A stretch of 64,000 nt of DNA from positions 21,728,501-21,792,500 of the forward strand of contig CM069610.1 of NCBI GenBank assembly GCA_035771175.1. The letters are read 5' to 3'. The translations under genes and the position numbers were made by a program. This document shows, piece by piece, positions 55,301-64,000 of this stretch; the stretch's first letter is position 1; the number at the start of each line of letters is the position of its first letter. Origin of the DNA: Paratinospora sagittata. Its lineage: Eukaryota; Streptophyta; Magnoliopsida; Ranunculales; Menispermaceae. The notes under the pieces are model-generated. The model was not told the origin of the DNA, searched no databases, and saw only the letters and a list, made by a program, of their open reading frames with translations.

Positions 55301-58300
55301 TCATTAAAAAAATGCAATATGTGCTATGTAAGGACATTGATTTATATTTTCCAATTTACTGGTTATGATTTTAAGAAATATTTTTAAACATAGGTGGTGA
55401 ATGTACTTTTAGATGGTGATTTGTCAAAAAACATGGTAAATAGTACTGATGAAGAAGGCTGGGCACCACTTCATTCTGCAGCTAGCATTGGAAATGCAGA
55501 AATTGTGGAGATATTGCTGAGCAGAGGTGAGTTATTCCATTTTGCTATGGTCAAATTATCTCCATCAACTTCTTGATTGTTGCCCTTGTTTTATTGCTTT
55601 TAGTAATGCAGAGTTTGTTTCTCTTTGGGTACATTAATTTATAATGATAACCTGTCAGGCATTTTACTCACAGAAAAGTTGAATCAAATACTGCAGAGTA
55701 TATAGTTGAAACGAAACTAGTTAACTAGTTGTAGTAGAAGAAAAGAAAGAAATGTTTCCATTGGAGTAGACTTGTGCTTTTCAACTGTTTGCTTGGATAA
55801 CATCAAGAAACTTGCCTTTTCTTTTTCTTTATCTATAATATCAACTGGTCTGCTTATAATTACTTTTGCTTTCTACAACCTTAAAGTTATAACTTATAAG
55901 GTTATCAAGCTTTACCGGTTGATCATTTTGGATTATTCAGCAGGTAGTCAACTTCCTATTGGCTACCAGCTACTGATGATTTGAGCTATTACTTTGCAAA
56001 GTCCTTTCCTTCTCCCATTTACAAAGTACTGAAATTTCCTAATTTTGTTCTATGTTCTCGTCAAGGTAATTAAAAGCGCAAGGCACACTCAAGGTTGATG
56101 AGGGGCCCTTTAGCCTGAGGCGCAAGGCGCAAGGTGAGGCGCACGCCTGAGTAAAGTGAGACGCAAAATTTTTAAAAAACATAATTATATATTAATTTTT
56201 TATAAAAGAATTCAAAATAGATAAAAATCAATAAAAGTTTTAAAATTTTCCAAGCATACTTCATAATGTTCAATAGCACTAATGCTTCTATTTCATAGTT
56301 GTTAATATTATGTTTATATCTTTTGATATTTGAAATTTAATTGAAGAAAGAAACACAAAAGCAAGGAAGAACAAGTAGCAGATATAACAACATCTTATTG
56401 TTGTTATAAAATCGAAACACAAGTTTCCTTTAATGTATTATGTCCTATATTGTTTATCATGTATATTTATTCAAAGAAGAGAGAAAAAAGAAGGTATATA
56501 ATACAATACTTATTTCTTGATTAAATATGTATATATATATATTTTTAAAATGAGGAGCAGGAAAGTGAGGCGCACCAAAGCGCATACCTGAGGCACATTC
56601 AGGTGCACTAAGGCGCATGCTTGAGTTAAAAGGCTCTGCCTGTCAAGTATTGATGTGCAATAGGTGTGCTTCGCCTCAAGGTGTGCCCGAGGCACACGCC
56701 TTGATAACACTGGTTCTCGTATTGCACCAACTTGATACTTTCTCTTGCTCTATTTTTATTTACTGTGGTCATTTTAGGGAAGGTATTTGTTGTAAGAGGT
56801 CATCTATTCTGAAGATAAGATGGGAACCTTTGGTCCTTACTTTATTTAGACAGTTGAAAATACATCAAAGAAAGATTTTCAATGTCAGTTGTTTGTAAAC
56901 AAAGAGACGCAGGCTAATTCATGCCGCTTCCCGCTTGAAGAGCTTGAATTCTCTCTTGCAATTTTAAGATCGATTCTTTCTTTCCATTTTGCTTCTCCTC
57001 TAAATCTTGAAGAGGCGCTTCAATTCTGCAGAAATGTAGTCGATTCTCTTGCGGACATTAGCCTTGAGAATGAGCTCGTTTTCCCCTAGCTGGATGGTGT
57101 ATTTCTTCCTAACTTGGTCATTCTTCTCAATGTCTTTTTGGATTTTCCTGAGATCGTTGGCTTTAGTCTCGAGTTTTCGCTGTAGCTCCCGAAGTGCGGA
57201 AGAAGAACCCATTTTTTTTAATTTATGAACTTGTATATGTTTTCTTGAATGATTTGAAAAGTGTCCATTTTGATTTTAATCTAGCTACTTAATTTATTTA
57301 TATTCCAAGCAACTGATATTGCAAATACTATTTATAGATCCAGTCAAATATATTTATGCATGTATCGGAGTTTTTTTCTTCCAAATTTTAGTTACAATAA
57401 GACCTCTCTATAGTGATACTCTTATAGGAATAACTTCCATGTAGTCATAAAAAATGCTGATCCCAACTTGGGCTAGTTATAAATAACATTAAACTCCACA
57501 TTGTAATAAGTTATAATAATTTTTCTAGGTTCCGTCGTAAGGAACTTGCCTCCACATAGTAATAATTATCTGTATATTGCAACAAATATATGCTATGTTA
57601 CATTAAAGGTTTAGGATGAAATAAAATATTTATCTAAAGTTGGTTGAGGATTTCATAGGTTGTGTTAGACAATGTATTTACAAAATTTACATTGAGAGAA
57701 AAACATTAAAGAGAATGCAAAATTTTATACTTTTAAGACAACTTTGCATATTCCCAACGCTATGTAGATACATGTACTAGTTTTTGGAAACTATGCCTAT
57801 CTCTTTTATAAATGTCTATACCTTGGATTTGACATGCTATATTAATTTTTTTTTTTGAATAGAAACAAAACTTTATTAAAGATCAATAATTATGATACAC
57901 ATAACATAACAGGGTACAAAGAATGTATCTGACCAGCCACATGCTTCATTAATTAATTATTAATGTAGTGCATACTTTACCTCTATACCACTTGCACTAA
58001 GGATAACTAAGTCAAAACAGTTTTTTGTAACTACACCTCTATTAAGTTATAACCTCTTTATAGTAAAAGACATTAGTTTGGTCCCAACATTATGACCATA
58101 GAGAGGTTTTACTGTATTTATTTGTTGGCTATCTTGTAGTCTTATTTTACTAAAATTAAGTGAAGTCTTAGCTTTACTATGCTGTAATGTATTTAGGTGA
58201 TATGGCATGGGGCAATATTCTTATAAACAAAATGTTGTGTGATAAGTTACTGACCCAATCAAAGTTCATCATGCGCAGAGTTGCCACAGGTTGAGATTTA

Positions 58301-60935
58301 TTGGAAATGGAAAATGGAACCTTGTCATCTGTATATATTTTTTTGGCGATAAAAAGTACTTGAGAATGGTTAAATAAATACCAATTAAGAAGGGACATAC
58401 TCATCTAGTTGATGTAAATTCTTTCGGTTGTTCCTTGACAAGAGATTGTCAATGGATCAGATTTCCTAGCTTCATTAGTGACTTAGACTAACTTGACTCC
58501 ATGCTATTTATTATACTATCAAGATGCTTTGAAGGGTCCTTTGTCCTGCAGCTATCTTAAACTGATTTAGTGCTTAAACAAATAACATAGCCTAATCATG
58601 AACAGGAGCTGATGTTACCTTGAAAAATCATGGTGGTCGTGCTGCTCTTCACTATGCTGCTAGCAAGGGATGGTTGAAAGTAGCTCAGCTTTTACTTTCT
58701 CAGGGTGCAAAGCTTAATCAAAAGGACAAGGCTTGTAACTCCATACCAAATAGTTCCATATTTGATTCAAAATCATTTCTGTAATCCTACTTTCATCATA
58801 TGCATGTTACCTCATGGTAGCCATGTTTCCATGTTTTAGATGCACACTTCTCTTCATCATTAATGTTCACCAGTGTGTTTTCTCAGGTTGGCTGCACACC
58901 TTTGCATCGAGCTGCAAGCACAGGGAAGTCAGACCTGTGTGAACTCTTAATTGAGGAAGGAGCAGAGGTTGATGCTGTTGATAAAGCCGGACAAACACCA
59001 CTTATGAATGCAGTGATATGTCAGAACAAAGAGGTAAAACTGTATTAAATTCTCAAAAGGATGTTTTAAGAAAGTGGTTGCTTGAAGATCAAGTGAACCA
59101 AAAAAATTGGTACAAATATGTTGGTTGCAAAATTGGTATGGAGCTGTTTGTCTACTTTTGTCCAGCCTGTTTTTAAATGGGTGTGAGCATAATGTGGTAC
59201 AAAAGCGGACTGGACCATTAATGGAAACAAGCTTCGTATTCTTTTTAAAAGCGGGATTGGTCCAAGTATTGACAAATGGGTACTTGCTTTTATATTCAAG
59301 TAATATATATATATATATATTCAACTCAACAAAGCCTTTTTCCAACTGCACGGGGTCGGCCACTTGAATTCATTTCCTCCACTCCGCTCTATTAAAGGCT
59401 AAGTTGGCATTTAAATTACAAGAGATTAAATCTTTTTTAATTATCTTGGTTTATGTTATTTTTGGTCTTCCTCCACCTCTATTGTTATCATGTAGTGTTA
59501 AACAAAAAACAAAAAAAAAAAAGAAAAAAAAAAGAAAAACAAAAACAAAAACAAAAACGAAAAACAAAAAACAAAAACAAAAAAAAAGAAATAAGAAACA
59601 AATTTTTGCTTTCAAAGAAGATGATATTTTTTGTAATGGGGAGCTCTTTATATAGATAACTTCATTGAAACAACTTAGAAACTTCCTAAAACATTTAAAA
59701 TAAGTTTCCTAATCTATCAATCACACTAAAACAACTTTCTAATGTTGGTACAATTCTATTTAGATACCTCTAGATACTTTCTGATCACCGTGAATGAAAA
59801 ATAGAAACTTTTTTAAAGAGGTAACAAACAAGATCAAAATATAAAAAGACTAGAAAAGGCAATCAAAATAAATTAGGAAAAAGGGATTGCCTCAAAAATA
59901 GAAACTTGATTGAGTTGGACAAATTTGACATGTGTTGAGTCGGTCAAACCGAGTTGACTTTAATTTTCTACAGCTTGATCCTCTTCTTGTCATATTTCTC
60001 CACAAAATCTAGAGCAACTTGTTCTGTATCAGTTTCGCAGTTTGAACCAATCTATTGACATCCCCAAGTGTTGCGGCATGTGGAAGGCTTTTGGCCTGGT
60101 TTTAATTTAGGCCTAGTTTTTTGGCTCAATTCTAGCCCTAATTACCAGGCCAAACAAAATTGGGCAGTTAGGTTTGACACACTTTGCCACCCCTATGTGC
60201 ATCTGTTGTCTATTTGGGAATTGATTGTTTGTCCTGTTGTGCCCCAACTTTTTGTTGGGGGAGAAGCTACTATTGTGTTGCCTATGCTATATCATTTCTT
60301 TGAGCATGATGTGGGTCGTCCTTGAGGTTGATCGGGCGAATTCAATGGCTTTATTCCTTTTAAAGCTTACAAAGATTCCAAGCCAGTGTACTTTTACTTG
60401 TGCAATTTACTCTCTTGCTGGCTATTGACATGTTCTGCTTCATCTTAGTCAGCCTCTGGTCACCCCTGTTTTGGTAGGTACACTTTGATCAGTACGCCTA
60501 TAGCATTTCTTTTGCTTACATGGTTATTGCTTGAATGCTTGAACTCCCTCGTGTTTAGCCTCTGATCATTACCTAGTTTGAACACTTTGGTTGAAACATC
60601 CATGAAATCTCAGCTTAAGTCATGAAAACGATGTATTTTACAGTTCAATGTAGAGCCATTGATGATAACATGTTTACTGAAATCAATTCTCCTTTTATAT
60701 ACTTGTGCCAGTGGCGTTAAATTCTTACTATAGAATTTCCATAGAAAACGTTGAGAATTAGTTTTAATTTCTTTCTCAAATCTCAACGGATGTCCAACAG
60801 GTAGCTCTCCTTCTGATAAGGCATGGAGCTGATGTGGATGTGGAAGACAACGAGGGATACACTGTGCTTGGCCGAGCATCCAGTGATCTCAGACCAGTGC
60901 TAATTGATGCTGCCAAGGCCATGCTTGAAGGTTAA
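49111..60935 (+). CDS. PSMD10: Gankyrin/PSMD10/Nas6-type ankyrin-repeat protein (complete, 5 exons)
   Basis: CDS is join(49111-49302, 55394-55526, 58606-58730, 58887-59033, 60801-60935): 732 bp, 243 aa. Gankyrin (yeast Nas6) is a soluble chaperone that binds the ATPase RPT3 during assembly of the 26S proteasome's 19S base. The protein is a stack of seven ankyrin-type repeats: LFKAAENGDSSIIKTL (19-34), GRSLLHVAASSGHVEVV (50-66), GWAPLHSAASIGNAEIVEIL (86-105), GRAALHYAASKGWLKVAQLL (119-138), GCTPLHRAASTGKSDLCELL (152-171), GQTPLMNAVICQNKEVALLL (185-204) and the capping GYTVLGRA...MLEG (about 218-243). The GCTPLHRAASTG, AGQTPLMNAV and IDAAKAMLEG segments are the conserved gankyrin signature. All junctions keep frame. 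The length matches plant orthologues (about 240 aa). An ATG at 49117 is a second possible start two codons later. Confidence 0.93.
49558..49720 (+). mobile_element. tRNA-derived SINE (family 2), plus strand
   Basis: The A-box-like TTGGTGTGGTGGCC (49565-49578) and B box TGTTCGAATCT (49601-49611) are followed by a body 'atagagtttctgttatgtgag' and an end '...tatacccttgaataa'. The same sequence occurs inverted at 51033-51206, which defines it as a repeat family. Ends are approximate. Confidence 0.72.
50140..50310. mobile_element. Degenerate SINE-like sequence
   Basis: On the minus strand there is a good tRNA A box (TGGCTCGAGCGGTAGACACC, about 50265-50285) and a poor B-box-like region further on. 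On the plus strand 'gatgtggtggtaac' and 'ggatcaagtttcaccc' also resemble boxes. Orientation and ends are uncertain. Confidence 0.35.
51033..51206 (-). mobile_element. tRNA-derived SINE (family 2), minus strand
   Basis: On the minus strand it reads 'gatgaccaagaaccc', B box AATTCGAATCT (51148-51158), 'catagagtttctaatgagtgag' and the end 'aaatacccttgaatta', collinear with the copy at 49558. The A box is weaker. Confidence 0.7.
51273..52172. mobile_element. hAT-type non-autonomous element (900 bp), perfect 8-bp TSD
   Basis: The ends are CAAGGTTCGAAA and, inverted, CATGGTTCAAAA. The TSD ACATCAAG is perfect (51265-51272 and 52173-52180). Both subterminal regions carry many TTCGNCGAATTT words, a known composition of this hAT group. 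No transposase frame. Confidence 0.85.
53027..53473 (+). repeat. Intron-1 segmental duplication, copy 1
   Basis: Collinear with 54545-55215: both have 'ttcactgttcaa.aattaactctat', 'aatttagcacattaaaaaa', 'cgaatgatgtaaca.tgattagatc' and 'gtataatttacca.tgttttaaattttA' in order. They are separated by the hAT element 53474-54523. Confidence 0.8.
53474..54523. mobile_element. hAT-like non-autonomous element (about 1.05 kb)
   Basis: The flanking 8-bp repeat TGTAGATG is perfect (53466-53473 and 54524-54531). The ends are imperfect inverted repeats (CATAGTTCTTAAAA and inverted CAAGCTTTTAAAA) with 'aggcttacgcc' and 'gaggc' words in both subterminal regions, similar in style to the element at 56061. 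Confidence 0.65.
54545..55215 (+). repeat. Intron-1 segmental duplication, copy 2
   Basis: Second copy of 53027-53473, ending about 180 bp upstream of exon 2. It contains an extra CT-rich stretch of about 250 bp (54640-54880) absent from copy 1; the Phe/Ser/Leu-rich frame over that stretch looks spurious. Confidence 0.78.
55394..55526 (+). CDS. PSMD10: Gankyrin exon 2
   Basis: Acceptor ATAG|GTGGTG, donor AG|GTGAGT. It encodes residues 65-108 plus the first base of the Gly-109 codon (phase 1). Confidence 0.92.
56061..56712. mobile_element. hAT-like non-autonomous element rich in 'aaggcgc' words
   Basis: The right end, read inverted, is CAGTGTTATCAAGGCGTG. The left end starts at TCAAGG, lacking the first bases. 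The flanking GTTCTCG is perfect over 7 bp (56054-56060 and 56713-56719). Both subterminal regions have repeated 'gaggcgcaaggcg/aggcgcac' words, a known plant hAT MITE composition. Confidence 0.75.
56914..57212 (-). pseudogene. PFD6: Processed pseudogene of prefoldin subunit 6
   Basis: Prefoldin 6 is a beta-type subunit of the cytosolic prefoldin co-chaperone that delivers tubulin and actin to CCT. On the minus strand the frame starts MGSSSALRELQRKLETKAND and runs through 'LRKIQKDIEKND..RKKYTI' and 'GENELILK', then jumps straight to 'ANVRKRIDYISAELKRL'. About 27 residues of the middle hairpin are deleted. After KRL a frameshift puts the tail 'LQDLEEKQNGKKESILKLQE' and 'ALQAGSGMN' in another frame, ending with TAG at 56916-56914. 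It is intronless and antisense inside gankyrin intron 2, as expected for a retrocopy. No poly(A) tail or TSD is seen, so it is probably old. Confidence 0.88.
57393..58116. mobile_element. TIR element (TACARTAARACCTCTCTAT ends)
   Basis: The left end TACAATAAGACCTCTCTATAG pairs with the inverted right end TACAGTAAAACCTCTCTATGG; the next bases also match loosely on both sides. No clean TSD was found and the superfamily is not assigned. At 57845-57945 it contains an oligo(T)-led segment 'gaatagaaacaaaactttatt' that may be the 3' end of an inverted LINE. Confidence 0.65.
58606..58730 (+). CDS. PSMD10: Gankyrin exon 3
   Basis: Acceptor ACAG|GAGCTG. It completes Gly-109 and encodes up to Lys-150 (phase 0). 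The expected donor reads AAG|GCTTGT, not GT. Confidence 0.88.
58731..58886 (+). other. Gankyrin intron 3, predicted GC-AG
   Basis: 156 bp with GC at the donor and TTTTCTCAG at the acceptor. Homology (…KDK|VGCTPLH…) demands a phase-0 junction at 58730/58887. The nearest GT (58735) would shift frame, with either AG tried. Confidence 0.7.
58887..59033 (+). CDS. PSMD10: Gankyrin exon 4
   Basis: Acceptor TCAG|GTTGGC, donor GAG|GTAAAA. It encodes residues 151-199, including the GCTPLHRAASTG and AGQTPLMNAV repeats. Confidence 0.93.
59034..60800 (+). other. Gankyrin intron 4 (1.77 kb)
   Basis: GT-AG. It contains a short TA microsatellite (about 59300-59320), an A-rich AAAAAC simple repeat (59506-59592) and LTR-like sequence (59600-60060) whose ends were not found. 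The frames here, including the Lys-rich ones, are spurious. Confidence 0.8.
59506..59592. repeat. A-rich simple repeat (AAAAAC)n
   Basis: A low-complexity run of A with periodic C and G in intron 4. Confidence 0.9.
60801..60935 (+). CDS. PSMD10: Gankyrin exon 5 and stop
   Basis: Acceptor ACAG|GTAGCT. It encodes residues 200-243 and the TAA at 60933-60935. The tail IDAAKAMLEG is the conserved gankyrin C-terminus. Confidence 0.93.
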   Translation, partial: VALLLIRHGADVDVEDNEGYTVLGRASSDLRPVLIDAAKAMLEG

Positions 60936-62062
60936 AACCGTTTCGTACCTATGGGTAGACCTTAAAATTTCTGATCTGATGCAATGGTGTGTCATAATCC
61001 ATGAATGTGATACGAGTATTGACCATTGGCTGATGCAATGGCCGTTGAGCTCTTCTTGCTTAAACATAAATTTTGGCATTTGAGATTGTAAAACTGTTTT
61101 ACTTTAGTTGCTACTTCCGTGCAATCGAGTGGTGGAATTGAATGTAGTAAACTGGGGTTTTATTAGGATTTCCCACACCTAACCATTTTTGTTTACTGGG
61201 AAGGGCTTGCTTTTGTTTGAAGCAAATAGACCTCTGGTTAGATCAAGGAGCCACGGAAACTGTTAGAAATTTTCTTTTCCTTTATGGTTGGAATCGCAAA
61301 TCTAAGATATCAAAGCTGTAGTCATTAAGTGGAAAAATATAATCAGTTGAATAATTAGGGATAATAAGATGCTGGATGATGGTAATGATGTGCTTTTAAT
61401 GGAATCTAAGTTTAGTTATTTTGACCCATTGTTTGAAGAGTAATGCTTGTGTGACAATTGGCAAACTGATGTGTTTTTTACATTGTTCTTGAGAGTTGTT
61501 AGATTATTTTGAATCATGTGTTAATTACATGATTTAAAGCAATGCGGACAATGTAAAAAGCGTATTACTAAATCATTTCTTTTATTTGAAATATCTGCAA
61601 ATAAATCAAGTTTTTGTTTTCCTTGGGCTCCTAGAGTTTCAAGACAGCGGAGTCTTTGGCCTTTTAGTTCCAAGGTCACAGCATAAATATAAGGTTTTGT
61701 TGGCTTAAACGTGGTTTTTTTCTATGGCTTCCACACCCGACCCCTGGATCTTCACATTGGAATTTTTGTATTTTTTTTATATCTTTGTTTTGTGGAAGTA
61801 TGAATGAAGCATATGGATACACAGTTTGCAACCCTGCACTTTGTAGGCATGTTTACAATTTAATAAAACAAATAATATGAGGCCAACAAAAGAAATGAGT
61901 CTTTTAATAGCACAGAAAATTATTGCTTTAAAGAACAAAAATTGAGGTTTTTTTTTTTTTTTTTTAAAACTAGTCTTTAAATTTAATATTTTTATAGGAT
62001 TTACTCAAGTTTTTGAAATACTTGGAAAGTTCGAATTATTTATAAAATTTTTTATTTTATGT
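60936..62062 (+). other. Gankyrin 3' flank
   Basis: It holds the 3' UTR, whose end cannot be fixed (no strong AATAAA close to the stop), and AT-rich DNA with a poly(T) run at about 61949-61966. No further gene is seen. Confidence 0.5.
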
Positions 62063-62470
62063 TAGGGGTGTCAATGAGTTGGTTTAAATCGTAGAATTGA
62101 ATCGAATTGGTGCGTTCTCTTCGGTTTTTTTGCTCTAATTGATTTGGTTTCGGGTTGGGAGTTTTATAAATCGATCGGTTCAAGTTGCGGGTTGAGGTCT
62201 TGAAAATCGATGGTAAATTGAATCGAATTGACCATGGTTATGTTATATTATTATATTATGTATGTTAAATATTTTTATGTGGGTATTGATGTAACAGGAT
62301 ATGTTGATATATATGGTGATGAAATAATTTTTTTTTTTGTAACATTACATGATTATGTTGTATTATTTGCAATGTGTTTTTTTTAATTTTAAAAATATAT
62401 TTTACAAGTTAAAAAATGTAAACCGACTAACTCAAACCGAACCAAGCCAATTGAACTGATGATACCCCTA
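62063..62470. mobile_element. hAT-type MITE (TAGGGGTGTC ends)
   Basis: 408 bp. The left end TAGGGGTGTCAAT pairs with the inverted right end TAGGGGTATCA. The flanks TTTTATGT and TTTTAAGC are a decayed 8-bp TSD (6 of 8). Subterminal 'aaccgaaccaagcc' words and ends are like those of the element at 41894. Confidence 0.72.
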
Positions 62471-62499
62471 TTTTAAGCAACAACAAATCACGTTTAAAG

Positions 62500-63059
62500 T
62501 GTAATTATTTTTTATATTTAACTCTACATCTTTGTCTTAGCATATTTTTCTCAATTTCAAGTAGCTTAAGCAAAGACTCTTTGGTCTCCTTCTCACTTTC
62601 TAAACTATCTTTATCACCTAGATGCCGTCGTAAAAGCAAATAAAAGAATAGAAAAGTCAAACTCTTTAAGAGAATTAAAACTTTATTGAAGTGAAGTGTT
62701 TTTCTTTACAATAGCCCCTTTAAATAGGAGGAGAAAACCATAAAAAATAGAAAATTACTATTTTCCTTGAAAATCTAAAACTTAATGAAAACAAAAAAGA
62801 AATAAAGAAAATCTAGTTTCCTGCATCAAGTTATTCCATAAACAATACTTCTCTAAAAATAAAAAAGAGATAAAAAAAATGGAAGACACATTAAATTAGA
62901 AGTGTCTTTCTTACATGAAACCAAAAAGAAACTAGAAGGCGTACCAATTTAAAAACCGCGTGAAATTGGCAACCTAACAAAATTAGAAGGCACAAAAAAT
63001 TAGTAGGCTTCGTAAAATTAGAAAAGTGCAAAATTGGAAGCCTTAAGGTAGAATTTGAT
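62500..63059 (-). other. Probable gypsy LTR/3' region adjoining a pol remnant
   Basis: On the minus strand there is a 'ttaaaggggctattgtaaag' segment (about 62703-62722) and a row of 'aattagaagg' words (62910-63040) downstream of the pol C-terminal remnant. That is where an LTR would lie. Ends not found. Confidence 0.35.
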
Positions 63060-63470
63060 CTTCTTTCCCATTTTAATGTCCCTTGCCTTTAGTGGGCTTA
63101 CGACGATCCAATTGGTCCATATATTTGACAACTAGTTGTTCTTCATCAGGTTTCCCTACTTGAAAAGAACTCGTCCTCGAGTCAACTTTAAAAGAGTGCC
63201 TCGAGTCAACTTTAAAAGAGTGTATCGCCTCTGGAGGCTAATACTTGTAAAGATCAGCTATATTGAATATGGATGAAATAACTTCTTTTAAAAACTGTTT
63301 GTTGTCAACTAGAAGTACGATCTTCCTTTTGTCTTGAGATGTCGATAGAATATTTTCTTCTTTCATCATTGGTGCCAACAAGATTTTTTGACCATTTTGC
63401 ATGAAAATATGGATGTTGTCTCGACCCTTATAAGCGACATCAACGTCAAATTTGTTGGCATCCGTTCAAA
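63060..63470 (-). pseudogene. Ty3/gypsy pol remnant with internal deletion
   Basis: The minus-strand frame reads 'FDVDVAYKGRDNIHIFMQNG' and 'KILLAPM', the segment that follows the protease in plant chromovirus pol, then only about 45 residues later 'ISSIFNIADLYKY' and 'VDSRTSSFQVGKPDEEQ', the integrase C-terminal segment (FN..DL.PY...DLR...F). The RT, RNase H and integrase core between them are missing. Non-functional. Confidence 0.6.
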
Positions 63471-63559
63471 TTCCAAAACTGAAGAATTCATTTGGAAACT
63501 TTATAGTGAATGTATCTTAATGTGAACATATTTAATAGGTTCATGAATGTATCTAAAAG

Positions 63560-63690
63560 TTAATGAATACATGCATGTACCTAGGATAGTGTGATCCATG
63601 AACTTAGTGGTTCATGTATGTGAAGATTGCATGTACCTAGGATAGTGTGATCCATGAACTTAGTGGTTCATGTATGTGAAGATTCATGTA
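63560..63690 (+). repeat. Short direct duplication (about 61 bp) upstream of the copia gag
   Basis: The block 'gcatgtacctaggatagtgtg' through 'catgtatgtgaagatt' occurs twice in direct tandem, near 63570-63630 and 63628-63685. It is probably part of the copia LTR or leader. Confidence 0.75.
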
Positions 63691-63837
63691 TGCATTTATT
63701 GTATTTGCCTAGGTAGGGTCCTATAGATACCTCATGTATTTCTCATTTTCAAATAAAGAAAAATGCACAAGTTCAAGTGCAAGTTCAAGTCCTTTTCGTT
63801 CTTTAATATTTTTCTTGTTTAGAGTTTGTGTGCTCAC

Positions 63838-64000
63838 TACAAGTTCCTAAGTTATCAAAGGATAACTATGGTTCATGGTGTATCCAAATTAAAGCCTTGT
63901 TTGGATCTCAAGATCTTTGGGAAACCATTAACGATGGTTTTGTGGAACCTACTAGCGAGCAAGAGGCTGCATGTACAGCAGATGAGAAGAAGGCTATTAG
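63838..64000 (+). pseudogene. Ty1/copia gag start, cut by the window edge
   Basis: The open frame SLQVPKLSKDNYGSWCIQIK followed by 'ALFGSQDLWETINDGFVEP' is the DUF4219/UBN2 gag N-terminus of Tnt1-like copia elements. No Met precedes it in frame and it runs off the right edge, so intactness cannot be judged. It is on the plus strand, downstream of two near-identical segments at about 63560-63690. Confidence 0.7.

Larger units (their letters stand above)
49303..55393 (+). other. Gankyrin intron 1 (6.1 kb)
   Basis: A GT-AG intron filled with mobile elements: a SINE (49558), SINE-like DNA (50140), an inverted SINE (51033), a hAT element (51273), and a duplicated segment with another hAT element between the copies (53027-55215). 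Stretches 49303-49557, 50330-51032 and 52181-53026 show nothing further except purine-rich tracts (52180-52500) and a short TA microsatellite near 50530. Confidence 0.85.
55527..58605 (+). other. Gankyrin intron 2 (3.1 kb)
   Basis: It contains a hAT element (56061-56712), an antisense prefoldin-6 processed pseudogene (56914-57212) and a TIR element (57393-58116). The remaining stretches (55527-56053, 56720-56913, 58117-58605) are AT-rich with no recognised content. Confidence 0.85.

Noticed and set aside
57000..57212. Functional short prefoldin gene
   Set aside because: The middle of the prefoldin fold is missing and the C-terminal helix is out of frame; it is a retropseudogene.
59404..59659. 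Lys-rich plus-strand frames
   Set aside because: They translate the AAAAAC simple repeat in gankyrin intron 4.

Overview
The window is nuclear DNA of a flowering plant, most likely a dicot. It is AT-rich, its genes have introns, and it carries plant-type mobile elements: Ty1/copia and Ty3/gypsy LTRs, hAT and Mutator-like non-autonomous elements, tRNA-derived SINEs and an endogenous caulimovirid. No bacterial operons, CRISPR arrays, rRNA genes or genuine tRNA genes were seen. The species cannot be named from the sequence.

Only two host genes are supported. At the left edge, on the minus strand, lies the first coding exon (1389-1816) of the U3 snoRNP WD40 protein RRP9/U3-55K (YAO in Arabidopsis); the WD40 exons would lie beyond position 1. 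A 1.5-kb Mutator-like element with a 179-bp tandem repeat sits in its promoter region. At the right, on the plus strand, is a complete five-exon gene (49111-60935) for the gankyrin/PSMD10/Nas6 ankyrin-repeat proteasome-assembly chaperone. The predicted protein is 243 aa, the first intron is 6.1 kb, and intron 3 appears to be GC-AG. Intron 2 holds an antisense processed pseudogene of prefoldin subunit 6.

The 45 kb between the genes is a retrotransposon graveyard made mostly of LTRs without internal regions, many of them solo LTRs with 5-bp target-site duplications (TSDs). There are five copies of one long copia LTR family (4383, 10737, 17479, 33840 and 47092) and several gypsy LTR families. 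The clearest nest is three levels deep: gypsy LTR 41518-46781 contains hAT element 41894-45370, which contains gypsy LTR 42069-44713. Coding remnants are a caulimovirid RT-RNase H on the minus strand (about 7490-8660), a copia gag-protease-integrase (20298-21712), a PF04195-like 'gypsy-type transposon' protein (22746-23460), a DUF4283-like LINE ORF1 (40406-40930), a gypsy pol remnant (63060-63470) and the start of a copia gag running off the right edge.

The most unusual signals are these. (1) One gypsy LTR family has two copies with perfect TSDs whose ends read AG...CA instead of TG...CA. (2) Unrelated LTR families carry arrays of short, family-specific self-complementary motifs. (3) The Mutator-like element separates a telo-box from a site-II-like motif in front of the ribosome-biogenesis gene. 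(4) Tandem and inverted SINE copies form a 113-bp-arm fold-back. I found no evidence of a wholly new multi-gene system. All coordinates were read by eye; family names rest on motif recognition, not on database searches.
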